DNA of 64,000 bases from Tistrella bauzanensis (GCF_014636235.1 NZ_BMDZ01000022.1:1-64000); one strand, 5' to 3'; positions 27,169-36,140 are shown, counted from the first letter of the stretch. Notes: generated by a model not told the origin, from the letters alone. Program-made: numbers and translations.

Positions 27169-28920
27169 TCAGTCGTTCAGCCGGCGCACCGCATCGGCCG
27201 GTACGGCATGCACCGACAAGGGCTCGGTCCGGCCGCGCACAGTGATTTCATGGCGGGTGGCGTTCAGTGCCTGGGGTGATTTTCCGGCCGCGGTCAGCAC
27301 GTCATCCGACACCACCAGCAGACAGGCATGGGCCTTGGTCAGCTCTTCCAGCCGCCGGGCGACATGGACAGTGTCGCCAACCGCCGTCAGCATCCGGGTT
27401 TCGCCATAGCCAAGCCGCCCCACGACCGCGGCGCCGCCATGGATGCCGATGCCGATCCGCAGCGGCTGGCCCAGATCGCGGGTCAGGCTCTGGTTCAGCA
27501 CGTCCAGCCGGTGGGCGATTTCGCCGGCGGCCCGAAGCGCATGGGCTGCTGCCTCTTCGAAGCTCTCATCGGCGCCGAAGATCGCCATCACCTCGTCGCC
27601 GACAAAGGCGTTGGGCGTGCCCCCCGCGGCTTCCACCGCGCCGCCGATGGTTTCGAAATAGCGTTCCAGCAGGAACATGATGTCATAAGGGGGCCGCTGT
27701 TCGGCGATCGCCGTCGATCCGCGGATGTCGGTGAACAGGATCACCACCTTCTGCTCCCGCCCGCCATGGACCATCGGATCGGTGGTCAGGCGGTGGCTGG
27801 GGGTATGGGCGCGCAGCAGCGGCTGCACCGTCAGGGCATGATCGGGTCGCAGCCGGCAGGCCAGGCGCACGCCGTCGGGGGCCCGGATCTTCTTCAGCAG
27901 GGCGGCTTCATCGGCATCGGCCGGCTTCAGATACTCGCCGCCGCGGGTGACCTCGACCCGGCAGGTGGAACAACGCCCGCGGCCGCCACAGACCGCGGCA
28001 TGCGAGATCCCGCCGAGGCGGCTGGCTTCCAGAACCGACGTGCCGGGCCGCACCCGCACGCTACGCCCGCCCGGATACGAGACCGTCACCCGGTCATGGC
28101 GCAGGGATGCCAGATAAACGGCACCCCGCAGGGCGAAGGTCAGCGCCACCAGGGCCACCCAGCCATTGACCATCCAGGCCTCGGTTTCGTGAGCGCGGGC
28201 AAATGCGTCGGGGCTGAGGCCGGTCAGGCTGGCCGGCAGCACGCCGACCTGGATCAGCGATGCGACGCTGCGGCCAGTATCGATGAAGCCCAGAAGCGCG
28301 GTCAGCGGCAACAGCCATGACAGCAACCGCCAGGCATTGATCCACAGCGGCCCCGCGCTGCGCGCCTTCATCCAGAATCCCAGCCCGATCATGCCATGGG
28401 CCCAGACGATGCCCATCAGGATGATCTGGCGCAAGGCGCCGGTCGGCGTCCACAGGATCGCCATGATCCGGGTATAGCTGTCGATGCCGGTCTGTTCATC
28501 CAGCGCCGCCTCCACCCCCACCACATGGGCCGCTAGCAGCAGTGGCATGGCCAGACCCAGCACCAGTTGCAGCATCTCGGTCCACGGCATCCGCAGGCTG
28601 CGGCGGCTGTAGAGCGCGTAAAGCCCCAACGCCGCATGGACCAGAAAGGCGGTGGTGAGCAGCTGCGCGCCGGGCGCGCGTATCCACGGCGCCATGGTGA
28701 TATCGAGCATCATCTGAGCGGCACCGATGCCGAACAACCCGCTGGCATGGGCGATCAGATGGCCGGTCACGAAGACCAGCAATACCGCGCCGCTGAGACC
28801 GCGCAGCCGCCGCAGCAGCCGGCTGTGTCGCAGCCGCGCTGCCGGGATGGTCGGGTGTCCGTGGAGTGTGGTCATCAGGCGCGCGCGATCATCAGGGTGC
28901 CAGGCTTCCGGATCGGCCAT
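27169..28920 (-). CDS. Membrane cytochrome-b-like / 2Fe-2S ferredoxin / class III nucleotide cyclase fusion
   Basis: A 583-residue signalling protein in three parts; positions here count the GTG at 28923 as 1. Residues 40-275 hold six hydrophobic helices with spaced His residues (55, 60, 96, 133, 176), like the haem-binding anchor of succinate dehydrogenase. Residues 278-370 are a 2Fe-2S ferredoxin domain with C312, C318, C321 and C356. Residues 390-560 are a class III cyclase domain with metal Asp399 (LFTDIRGS) and Asp443 (VGDEVMAIFG). This matches the rhizobial CyaC idea of redox or quinone control of cAMP. Unusual: the base-specifying Lys before the GDE motif is Ala439 and the conserved Asn of GDTVN is His520. 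ATG 28920 and GTG 28923 are both possible starts. Confidence 0.85.
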   Translation of the reverse strand: MADPEAWHPDDRARLMTTLHGHPTIPAARLRHSRLLRRLRGLSGAVLLVFVTGHLIAHASGLFGIGAAQMMLDITMAPWIRAPGAQLLTTAFLVHAALGLYALYSRRSLRMPWTEMLQLVLGLAMPLLLAAHVVGVEAALDEQTGIDSYTRIMAILWTPTGALRQIILMGIVWAHGMIGLGFWMKARSAGPLWINAWRLLSWLLPLTALLGFIDTGRSVASLIQVGVLPASLTGLSPDAFARAHETEAWMVNGWVALVALTFALRGAVYLASLRHDRVTVSYPGGRSVRVRPGTSVLEASRLGGISHAAVCGGRGRCSTCRVEVTRGGEYLKPADADEAALLKKIRAPDGVRLACRLRPDHALTVQPLLRAHTPSHRLTTDPMVHGGREQKVVILFTDIRGSTAIAEQRPPYDIMFLLERYFETIGGAVEAAGGTPNAFVGDEVMAIFGADESFEEAAAHALRAAGEIAHRLDVLNQSLTRDLGQPLRIGIGIHGGAAVVGRLGYGETRMLTAVGDTVHVARRLEELTKAHACLLVVSDDVLTAAGKSPQALNATRHEITVRGRTEPLSVHAVPADAVRRLND

Positions 28921-29059
28921 CACGGCCGTGCCGGCACCGAGGATCGGTTGGGCCGGCCACCCATCTTACGGGAGTGGCCGGCCAAACGGGAGACCGGACG
29001 TGTCAAATCCGGGCGATGCGCGACCTGTGTCGGCAGATCCGTCGCCTGATGTCGCCGGA

Positions 29060-30127
29060 TCAGCGCATGCGCTGAACCACGACGCCCATCCAGCCCAGGC
29101 CGTCATATTCCTGATAGCCGATGGTTTCCGAGAATCCGACGATCGTGTCGCCGGTCATGTATGTGCCCTGTTTGGCGCCGTCGGTCGACAGATGGAAGGT
29201 CTGGTAGAGGCCCTGACCGTCGGAGGCGGCGATCACCCGCCGGGCGCGGTCGAGCAGCAGCACCCGCGAATGGGTCCATTCATCCGCCGACAGCGACGGC
29301 TCGTCGACCACGATCGACCGGCCCTGGCGTTCCCAGTCGAAATAGATGCCGAGCGTGCCGATCACCCGGCCGTCGGTGCGGCCGCCCTCGCGTACCGCGG
29401 TCGCATAGACCAGAACCGAGCTGTTGTCGTGCAGCGTGTCGGTGCGGACGTCGTCGACGATGTAATCGTCGCCGCTGCGCGTGGCCAGGGCGTCACGCAC
29501 CCAGGCTTCCCGCGACAGATCGGCGCCGCGCAGCCGCTGGAACCGCTCATCGGCCATGGCCACCACCCGGCCATTGGCGTCGGTGAGGACCAGATTGGTA
29601 TAGACCGTGTAATAGCGATGGATGACCGAGAGCCGGCGGGCCGCGTGGTCGAGCGCCTCTTTCGACGGCTGCTCCAAGGTCTGCCAGAAGGCACTGTCGG
29701 TGGCCCACCAGCGCACGTCGCAGGTGCGTTCATACAGGTTGCGCACGATCAGCTGCACCAGGGCCTTGGCCAGTTCCTGGCCGCGCTGGGCCACCAGACG
29801 CTGGGTTACCGCCTCGCAATCGGCGATCCGGCCGATGATTTCCTGCTGAAACCGCTTGGCGGCGCCATCGGCCTGTTCGGCCAGGCTTTTAACCTCGCCC
29901 GCGACCACCGAAAAGCCGCGGCCGGCGGTTCCGGCGCGCGCGGCCTCGATGGCGGCGTTCAGGGCCAGCAGTCGTGTGCGGGCGGCGATTTCCTGATTGC
30001 CGGTGGAAAAGCGGCGCACGTCGTCGCTCAACCCCTGCATCAGTCCGCGGACTTTCTGGGCAGAAACGGTACCCGTGCCGACGCCATTGGTGGCGCGCTG
30101 GACGGCGATGGGCATCTGGTTGGTCAT
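29060..30127 (-). CDS. Soluble chemoreceptor-like protein with inverted order: MCP hairpin then Cache
   Basis: A 355-residue protein with no membrane helix or signal peptide. Residues 1-105 contain the methyl-accepting chemotaxis hairpin signature ([31 protein letters not shown]). Residues about 115-345 form a Cache-like sensor ([19 protein letters not shown], later [19 protein letters not shown]). In ordinary receptors the sensor comes first, outside the cell, with helices between. Here both parts should be cytosolic. ATG 30127 has AGGGGG seven bases away. No che genes are near; it may join chemosensory arrays or act in another Che-like pathway. Confidence 0.8.
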   Translation of the reverse strand: MTNQMPIAVQRATNGVGTGTVSAQKVRGLMQGLSDDVRRFSTGNQEIAARTRLLALNAAIEAARAGTAGRGFSVVAGEVKSLAEQADGAAKRFQQEIIGRIADCEAVTQRLVAQRGQELAKALVQLIVRNLYERTCDVRWWATDSAFWQTLEQPSKEALDHAARRLSVIHRYYTVYTNLVLTDANGRVVAMADERFQRLRGADLSREAWVRDALATRSGDDYIVDDVRTDTLHDNSSVLVYATAVREGGRTDGRVIGTLGIYFDWERQGRSIVVDEPSLSADEWTHSRVLLLDRARRVIAASDGQGLYQTFHLSTDGAKQGTYMTGDTIVGFSETIGYQEYDGLGWMGVVVQRMR

Positions 30128-30446
30128 GGTAAAACCCCCTGTCGTTCCTGGTCGCGGTAAAGCCGCGTATTGCTTGCATCAGACCATCGGTTCCGGCGAG
30201 GGATGCGGGGGCTGCATACCATCCTGCCGTGTGCCGGTTCGACGTCCGTATGTTCACCTTTGTTTAACTGTAGGCGAAAATGTGGCGCTGCAACAAGAGC
30301 GGATATGCACTGCGGCAGCGAATAAACGCCAGGGTTCGCGAACCGCCCGGGTGCGAAGTGCCTTTACGCGCATGGCTTGTGTGGAACGGTCGTATACTTC
30401 GCTCTTGATGGATATTCACCATGAATGCCCAGGATTGTGCGGCGCA
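30128..30446. other. Intergenic region between the MCP-like gene and marR
   Basis: About 320 bases with the presumed promoter of the MCP-like gene on its left side. It contains a perfect 12-bp palindrome GGTTCGCGAACC at 30333-30344 and a mildly A+T-rich patch near 30250-30310. Short open frames here overlap marR antisense and look spurious. Confidence 0.45.
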
Positions 30447-31061
30447 TTATCGTGCCGGATCATCTTTCGTGCCCGCGACGGTGCGGGATGCCATATCGGT
30501 CAGCCGGTCGATCAGCAGCACCAGCGCCTCGCGCTCGGCGGGGGTCAGCTCCGCGATCAGCCGGTCTTCATAATCCAGCGCCAAGGGCGCGATCCGGGCC
30601 AGGATGTCGAGCCCGGCCGGCGACAGCCGCAGCAGCACCCGCCGGCGGTCTGCGTCGTCGACCGTCCGTTCGATACGTCCCGCGCGCTCCAGCCGCTGCA
30701 CGGCGCGACTGACCGTCACCTTGTCCATCTCGGTCGCATCGCAGATCGCGTTGGCGGTGAGCGGTGCGAACCGGCCCAGCACGGCCACCACCCGCCATTC
30801 GGGAATGGTCAGGTCGAACCTGTCGGCATAGGCGCGTGCCAGGGTGGAGGAAATCCGGTTGGCCAGCACCGACAGCCGATAGGGCAGAAACCGTTCCAGC
30901 CGCAGACTGCGGCCATCCTCAGCCCTGGCCGGGTTGGGCAGACGGGGGGCGGCGGGCACTGATGGCGAGGCGTCGGCCGCCGCGGAACGATCCGGGATCG
31001 CTGCGGGTTCCGATGATGCGCGGGCGGTGTCGTCGGGTGTCACGAGGACAGCGTGCTCCAC
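30447..31061 (-). CDS. MarR-family transcriptional regulator
   Basis: A 204-residue winged-helix regulator. The MarR core spans about residues 55-190, with the recognition region TANAICDATEMDKVTVSRAVQRLE and the wing DDADRRRVLLRLS. An unusual 50-residue Pro/Ala/Ser-rich N-terminus precedes it; its start (GTG at 31061) is uncertain and a later GTG would shorten it. It is divergent from hpd-hmgA-fahA, with a matching palindrome at 31091-31106, so it most likely represses the homogentisate pathway and releases DNA on binding an aromatic intermediate. Confidence 0.85.
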   Translation of the reverse strand: MEHAVLVTPDDTARASSEPAAIPDRSAAADASPSVPAAPRLPNPARAEDGRSLRLERFLPYRLSVLANRISSTLARAYADRFDLTIPEWRVVAVLGRFAPLTANAICDATEMDKVTVSRAVQRLERAGRIERTVDDADRRRVLLRLSPAGLDILARIAPLALDYEDRLIAELTPAEREALVLLIDRLTDMASRTVAGTKDDPAR

Positions 31062-31106
31062 TTGACAAGCCGTGGGTGTGACGGCAACTTAGTTACAAAT
31101 GAAACT
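31062..31106 (+). promoter_or_regulatory. Putative hpd promoter with MarR operator
   Basis: The operator is AGTTACAAATGAAACT at 31091-31106, an imperfect 16-bp palindrome of form AGTTnCAnnTGnAACT, typical of MarR sites. A perfect -35 hexamer TTGACA lies at 31062-31067; a -10 candidate 17-19 bases further on falls just before or inside the operator, so a bound repressor would block polymerase. The site also lies 30 bases upstream of marR, allowing autorepression. Confidence 0.65.
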
Positions 31107-31246
31107 ATCAGAAGCCGGCGGCAGCGTCGAGCCTCTGGAACGGTCCGGTCCGCTTGCCCGCCGCCGCCTTGTGCCGGCGTGGCCGCCATGTCCCGTCCAG
31201 GGTGCTCTTGGCCGATCCTAGCCGCGGCGTGTCGAGGGGGAAAGCG

Positions 31247-32365
31247 ATGAGCACCGAAACCACGATGAGTGTCGACAGCAAGACCGGTGGCGATACGCCG
31301 CTCGGGTTCGAGAACCCGATGGGGACCGATGGCTTCGAATTCGTCGAATTCGCCAGCACCGACCCGGCCGGGATGGGCGCGCTGTTCGAACGGATGGGCT
31401 TTGCCGCCGTCGCCCGCCACCGCAGCAAGAACGTCACCCTCTATCGCCAGGGCGATATCAACTTCATCGTCAATGCCGAGCCCGAGAGCTTCGCGCAGTC
31501 ATTCGCCCGCGTGCATGGGTCGGGGGCTTGCGCGATGGCGTTCCGGGTGAAGGATGCGCGTTTCGCCTATAAGCGCGCGATCGAACTGGGTGCCAAGCCC
31601 CATCAGGGCCAGGTCGGGCCGATGGAGCTGAACATTCCGGCGATCCAGGGCATCGGCGGCAGTGTGATCTATCTGGTCGACCGCTATGGTCCGAAGGGCA
31701 CGATCTACGATATCGATTTCGAGCCGATCGCCGGCGCCGACCCGAAGGCGGCCGATCAGGGCCTGTCCTATATCGACCACCTGACCCATAACGTCCATCG
31801 CGGCCGGATGGATCATTGGGCGGAATTCTATACCAAGCTGTTCAATTTCCGCGAGATCCGCTATTTCGACATCGAAGGCAAGCTGACCGGGCTGCATTCG
31901 CGCGCCATGACCAGCCCCTGCGGCCAGATCCGGATTCCGATCAACGAGTCGGCCGATGACAAGTCGCAGATCGAGGAATATCTGAAGGCCTATAACGGCG
32001 AGGGCATCCAGCACATCGCGCTGGGCTCGACCGAGATCTTCGCCTCGGTCGAGGGTATGCGCGGCCGTGGTGTCGCCTTCCTGGAAACCCCCGACAGCTA
32101 TTACGATATGGTCGATACGCGCGTGCCCGGCCATGGTGAAGACCTGGACCGGATGCGCCGCGAGCATATCCTGATCGACGGCCTGCCCGACAATCATGTC
32201 GGCATGCTGTTGCAGATCTTCACTGAAAACGTCATCGGCCCGATCTTCTTCGAGATCATCCAGCGCAAGGGCAATGACGGCTTCGGCGAGGGCAATTTCA
32301 AGGCACTGTTCGAGGCCATGGAACTGGACCAGATCAAGCGTGGGGTTCTGACCGCCGATGCGTAA
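31247..32365 (+). CDS. hpd: 4-Hydroxyphenylpyruvate dioxygenase
   Basis: Converts 4-hydroxyphenylpyruvate to homogentisate in tyrosine degradation. The 372-residue enzyme has two vicinal-oxygen-chelate domains; iron ligands are His in YIDHLTHNV, His in IQHIALGST and Glu in IFFEIIQRKG, all intact. The C-terminal helix GFGEGNFKALFEAME matches the family. ATG 31247 follows GAGGGGG. It overlaps hmgA by eight bases and heads the three-gene operon under the MarR site. Confidence 0.96.
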   Translation: MSTETTMSVDSKTGGDTPLGFENPMGTDGFEFVEFASTDPAGMGALFERMGFAAVARHRSKNVTLYRQGDINFIVNAEPESFAQSFARVHGSGACAMAFRVKDARFAYKRAIELGAKPHQGQVGPMELNIPAIQGIGGSVIYLVDRYGPKGTIYDIDFEPIAGADPKAADQGLSYIDHLTHNVHRGRMDHWAEFYTKLFNFREIRYFDIEGKLTGLHSRAMTSPCGQIRIPINESADDKSQIEEYLKAYNGEGIQHIALGSTEIFASVEGMRGRGVAFLETPDSYYDMVDTRVPGHGEDLDRMRREHILIDGLPDNHVGMLLQIFTENVIGPIFFEIIQRKGNDGFGEGNFKALFEAMELDQIKRGVLTADA

Positions 32366-33509
32366 CTGGATCAACATTCCGCGCGTCGAAGGCCGCGCCT
32401 CGCGTCAGGCCCATGCGGACCTGCCGGACGGCACCTTCGAGCACGAGATCGGTCGCGAGGGCTTCTTCGGTCCCGCGGCCCATATCCACCATGCCCATGC
32501 CCCCACCGGCTGGGTGCGGTTCGAGGGGCCGATCCGGCCCCGTGCCTTCGACACCACGAAGTTCGACGCCGTGCCCGACAGCGCCTGGGCCGCCGAGCCG
32601 CTGGCCGGAAACCGCCGCTGCGCGGTCCGCTTCTGGCGGATCGAGGCGCCGATGGACCATCTGGCGCGCAATGCCGATGGCGACGAGTTGCTGTTCGTCC
32701 ATGACGGCGCCGGCGACCTGTTCTGCGACTTCGGTCATATGAGCTATACCGAGGGCGATTATCTGCTGCTGCCACGCGGCACCATGTGGCGGCTGGTACC
32801 CTCGGCGCCGACCCGCATCCTGATGATCGAGGCCACCGACAGCACCTATAAGCTGCCGGACAAGGGCATCGTCGGGCCGCATGCGATCTTCGATCCGGCG
32901 ATCCTGGCGGTGCCTGAGATCGATGCGGCCTTCGACGATCAGCGGTCCGAGACGGAAACCCGGGTGGCGGTGAAGCGCGTCGGTCAGGTTTCGACCATGG
33001 TGTTCCCGTACAACCCGCTGGACGCGGTGGGCTGGCATGGCGATCTGGCACCCGTGAAGGTGAACTGGCGCGATATCCGGCCGCTGATGAGCCATCGCTA
33101 TCATCTGCCGCCATCGGCGCACACCACCTTCGTCGGTGAGCGCTTCGTGGTCTGCACCTTCGTGCCCCGGCCGATCGAGACCGATCCGGGCGCGCTGAAG
33201 GTGCCGTTCTTCCATTCGAATGTCGATTATGACGAGTTCATCTTCTATCACCGGGGCTCGTTCTTCAGCCGGGACAACATCCATCCCGGCATGATCAGCC
33301 TGCACCCGGCCGGTTTCGCTCATGGCCCGCATCCCAAGGCCTTTGCCACGGGGCAGAAGGCGGCCCGCAAGGAGACCGACGAGGTGGCGGTGATGATCGA
33401 CACCCGCGATCCGCTGGAGGTTCAGGCCGGGGCGGCGTCGGTGGAATGGACAGGCTATGTCGATAGCTGGCGGACCGCGCCTGCTGCAACCAACGAGGCG
33501 GCCGAATAA
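32358..33509 (+). CDS. hmgA: Homogentisate 1,2-dioxygenase
   Basis: Opens the ring of homogentisate to maleylacetoacetate. The 383-residue cupin protein is shorter than the about 430-440 residues of classical HmgA, a form also seen in other alphaproteobacteria. C-terminal metal and substrate motifs are clear: FFHSNVDYDEFIFYHRG, then HPAGFAHGPHP with the iron-binding His residues. It starts inside the end of hpd and its stop overlaps the fahA start by one base (TAATG), so the three genes are translationally coupled. Confidence 0.92.
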   Translation: MRNWINIPRVEGRASRQAHADLPDGTFEHEIGREGFFGPAAHIHHAHAPTGWVRFEGPIRPRAFDTTKFDAVPDSAWAAEPLAGNRRCAVRFWRIEAPMDHLARNADGDELLFVHDGAGDLFCDFGHMSYTEGDYLLLPRGTMWRLVPSAPTRILMIEATDSTYKLPDKGIVGPHAIFDPAILAVPEIDAAFDDQRSETETRVAVKRVGQVSTMVFPYNPLDAVGWHGDLAPVKVNWRDIRPLMSHRYHLPPSAHTTFVGERFVVCTFVPRPIETDPGALKVPFFHSNVDYDEFIFYHRGSFFSRDNIHPGMISLHPAGFAHGPHPKAFATGQKAARKETDEVAVMIDTRDPLEVQAGAASVEWTGYVDSWRTAPAATNEAAE

Positions 33510-34492
33510 TGAAGCTGGCGACGCTGAAGGACGGCAGCCGCGACGGACGGCTGGTGGTGGTGTCTCGTGACCTGACGCAGTGCGTGCCCGCCGATGGCAT
33601 TGCCGCGACGCTGCAGGCAGCACTCGACCGCTGGGCCGAAACCGCGCCGAAGCTTCAGGCCCTGTCCGAGCGGCTGAATGCGGGCGAGGTCGAGGGCGCG
33701 CTCGGCTTCGACCCGGTGGCCGCCATGGCGCCGTTGCCGCGCGCCTATCAATGGGCCGATGGCTCGGCCTATGTGAACCATGTCGAGCTGGTCCGCAAGG
33801 CGCGCGGCGCTGAGATGCCGGAGAATATCTGGCACGACCCGCTGATGTATCAGGGCGTGTCCGACCGGTTCATCGGCCCGATGGACGATGTGGAATGCCC
33901 CGACGAGGCGTTCGGCATCGATTTCGAGGCCGAGGTGGCGGTGGTCACCGACGATGTCGCGATGAGCACCGCCCCCGATCAGGCCGGCGGTCATATCGTG
34001 CTGGTGATGCTGGTCAACGATGTCAGTCTGCGCAACCTGATCCCGGGTGAACTCGGCAAGGGGTTCGGTTTCTTCCAGGCCAAGCCGGCATCGAGCTTCT
34101 CGCCCGTCGCGGTCACCCCCGACGAACTTGGCGACGCCTGGGATGGGGCCAAGGTCAATCTGCCGCTTCGGGTCTGGCTGAACGACACGGTGTTCGGCGC
34201 GCCGGAAGCCGGCGAGGACATGACCTTCGATTTCCCGCGCCTGATTGCCCATGCCGCCCGCACCCGGCATCTGGGCGCCGGCACCATCATCGGCTCGGGC
34301 ACGGTCTCGAATCTCGACCGCAGCCGTGGTTCCTGCTGCATCGCCGAGCGGCGCATGCTCGAGTCCATCGATGCCGGCCGACCCGAAACCCCGTTCATGT
34401 CGTTCGGCGACCGGGTGCGCATCGAGATGACCGACCGCGCGGGCCATTCGATCTTCGGCGCGATCGACCAGACGATCGGGAAATGGGGCTGA
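33509..34492 (+). CDS. fahA: Fumarylacetoacetate hydrolase
   Basis: Splits fumarylacetoacetate to fumarate and acetoacetate, the last step of tyrosine degradation. The 327-residue protein has the FAH fold with metal-binding acidic residues in FGIDFEAEVAVVTDD, then HIVLVMLVNDVSLRNLIP and the GSGTVSN segment near the end. No maiA (maleylacetoacetate isomerase) follows; the operon stops at a strong terminator 65 bases on. The upstream GST-family gene at 14618 is not clearly maiA. Confidence 0.93.
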   Translation: MKLATLKDGSRDGRLVVVSRDLTQCVPADGIAATLQAALDRWAETAPKLQALSERLNAGEVEGALGFDPVAAMAPLPRAYQWADGSAYVNHVELVRKARGAEMPENIWHDPLMYQGVSDRFIGPMDDVECPDEAFGIDFEAEVAVVTDDVAMSTAPDQAGGHIVLVMLVNDVSLRNLIPGELGKGFGFFQAKPASSFSPVAVTPDELGDAWDGAKVNLPLRVWLNDTVFGAPEAGEDMTFDFPRLIAHAARTRHLGAGTIIGSGTVSNLDRSRGSCCIAERRMLESIDAGRPETPFMSFGDRVRIEMTDRAGHSIFGAIDQTIGKWG

Positions 34493-34556
34493 TGCCCCCG
34501 GCGGATTGAGCGACCGGCGGATTGAGCGTCGGCAAGGCGTCCGGTCCCGTCATTCC

Positions 34557-34593
34557 ACCAACGGCGCCCCAGTCGAACTGGGGCGCCGTTGGT
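34557..34593. terminator. Bidirectional terminator between fahA and mipA
   Basis: A perfect 17-bp inverted repeat (34557-34573 with 34577-34593, arm ACCAACGGCGCCCCAGT) around a 3-base loop lies between two convergent genes. Neither side has a good T-run, but stem strength and placement support termination in both directions. Confidence 0.75.
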
Positions 34594-34603
34594 GTGCCGT
34601 CGG

Positions 34604-35404
34604 TCAGAACGTATAGGTCAGGCCCACCAGTGCGATTGGCTGGGTCTTCTGTTCCACGAACGGGCTGTCGGCGGCGTCGCCCAGAAGCTGCGTGGCACCG
34701 ACCGACCCGACCGCGCGGATACTGTCGGTTATGCGATAGCTGGCACTGACGCGCAGCGAGATGTCCTTGAAGCCGCCTGTGGGCGTATAGCGGTCGAAAC
34801 CCGAGGCTGCGGCCTCTGACGCATCCACCCCGAAATAGCTGGTCATGTAGCGGGCATTTGCCCAGGTGACGCCAAGACTGGGCGTGATCGTCAACCGGTC
34901 GGTCGCCTGGACCGGATAGCCCAGGCCGACGCTGGCCAGCATGCCCCGGTCGGTATCGGTGACCGCCTGTGTCACCGCAAGCGTCGCAACCGCGCCCCGA
35001 TATCGCCCCGACACGAACAGCCGTGCCCCCAGGGCATCATCCACGCCGTTCAGCCCGGCTGGAACGTCATCCTGGTCGTAGCCCTGCATCCAGTTGACAG
35101 CAATTCCGGCCGTGAAGCGGGGCGTCCTGATGACATGGACGCCGATTCCGTCGTCGACCTTCGCAAAGAACCGCCCGTACTGGACGTCAACCAGCGGCAG
35201 GGGCTGGGCCTTGTATTCTTCAGATCCCTGAAACACCGGAACGGCGGCGACGCCGGCGCCCAATGTCCAGTGATTCTCCGCGGGCTTTGCCGGAGTCGGG
35301 GCCGACGCCGCCTGTGCAGGCGTTGACGCGGCCATGGCCAGTCCGCCAAGCGTCAGCCACAGGCCGGCGGCGACCGGCCGCATCAGCGCAAAAGCTCTTG
35401 TCAC
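34604..35404 (-). CDS. MipA/OmpV-family outer-membrane protein
   Basis: A 266-residue predicted beta-barrel. It has a signal peptide (hydrophobic residues about 9-25, cleavage after AQA near 32) and ends in the aromatic LVGLTYTF typical of barrels recognised by the Bam machine. The start of the mature part (HWTLGAGVAAVPVFQGS) and PLPLVDVQYGRFF match MipA/OmpV. Family members scaffold murein synthases or act as porin-like proteins. It is divergent from a TetR gene with two matching inverted repeats in the 98-base gap, so it is probably repressed by that regulator. Confidence 0.88.
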   Translation of the reverse strand: MTRAFALMRPVAAGLWLTLGGLAMAASTPAQAASAPTPAKPAENHWTLGAGVAAVPVFQGSEEYKAQPLPLVDVQYGRFFAKVDDGIGVHVIRTPRFTAGIAVNWMQGYDQDDVPAGLNGVDDALGARLFVSGRYRGAVATLAVTQAVTDTDRGMLASVGLGYPVQATDRLTITPSLGVTWANARYMTSYFGVDASEAAASGFDRYTPTGGFKDISLRVSASYRITDSIRAVGSVGATQLLGDAADSPFVEQKTQPIALVGLTYTF

Positions 35405-35422
35405 GTCATCACCCCGTTAATA

Positions 35423-35440
35423 AGATGCGGTAATGCATCT
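35423..35440. promoter_or_regulatory. TetR operator-like inverted repeat, copy 1
   Basis: AGATGC-N6-GCATCT, a perfect 6-bp inverted repeat 18 bases long, lying 19 bases upstream of the mipA start. Its half-site recurs in a second copy 44 bases away, which supports a specific binding protein. Confidence 0.65.
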
Positions 35441-35466
35441 ATAAAATCCGCGACGCGTGATCGTCA

Positions 35467-35484
35467 AGATGCAAACGTGTATCT
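35467..35484. promoter_or_regulatory. TetR operator-like inverted repeat, copy 2
   Basis: AGATGC-N6-GTATCT, the same half-site and spacer as copy 1 with one mismatch, extended by one further pairing base on each side (35466-35485). It ends 18 bases before the tetR start, well placed for autorepression. Confidence 0.65.
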
Positions 35485-35502
35485 TAATGGGACGGTCATC
35501 AC

Positions 35503-36087
35503 ATGAAGGGACGTCGGCGCGGCGCAGATCTCGATGAGGCGCTTCTGGATGCTGCCTGGAGCGAGCTGACCGAGCGTGGCTATGCCGGGATGACCATGGA
35601 AGCGGTTGCGGCACGTGCGGGAACCAGCCGCCCGGTGCTTGCCCGCCGCTGGGATGGCAAGGCGCCGCTGGCGATCGCCGCGATCCGGCAGCAGATGGCG
35701 AAGGCGCCTCTGCATGTGGAGGATCGCGGCGAGGTGCGCGCCGAACTGCTCGACTATCTGGAGCATGCCTCGCGTCGCGCCCTGGCCATCGCCGCGGCCT
35801 TCAGCCTGTTTACGAGCGAATATTTCCACGACACGTCATCGACACCGACGGATCTGCGGGCGGCCCTGACATCCGGCGGCCCCGACACGCTGGGGGGCAT
35901 CCTGGACCGGGCGGTGTCGCGCGGCGATATCGACGCCGAAAAGCTCACGCCACCGGTCAGGACGCTGTTGACCGATCTGTTCCGTTATCATGCCATCATG
36001 ACGTTTTCGCCGCCGCCACCGGATCTGCGCATGGCCTGGGTCGACCGCATCTTTCTGCCGCTGGTCAGGGCGCGACCAACGCCGTGA
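35503..36087 (+). CDS. TetR/AcrR-family transcriptional regulator
   Basis: A 194-residue repressor. The N-terminal helix-turn-helix spans about residues 12-58 (LLDAAWSELTERGYAGMTM, then VAARAGTSRPVLARRW). The C-terminal ligand domain is helical and resembles a TetR C-terminal (TetR_C_11-like) region. It is transcribed away from mipA, and the two inverted repeats between them are the likely operators for both genes. The ligand is unknown; an envelope-active compound would fit the neighbour. Confidence 0.88.
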   Translation: MKGRRRGADLDEALLDAAWSELTERGYAGMTMEAVAARAGTSRPVLARRWDGKAPLAIAAIRQQMAKAPLHVEDRGEVRAELLDYLEHASRRALAIAAAFSLFTSEYFHDTSSTPTDLRAALTSGGPDTLGGILDRAVSRGDIDAEKLTPPVRTLLTDLFRYHAIMTFSPPPPDLRMAWVDRIFLPLVRARPTP

Positions 36088-36140
36088 CCGCGGGCGTCGC
36101 GTCCATGCGGCTGCCGCGCGCAGCTCCGGGCGTGGCGGCG

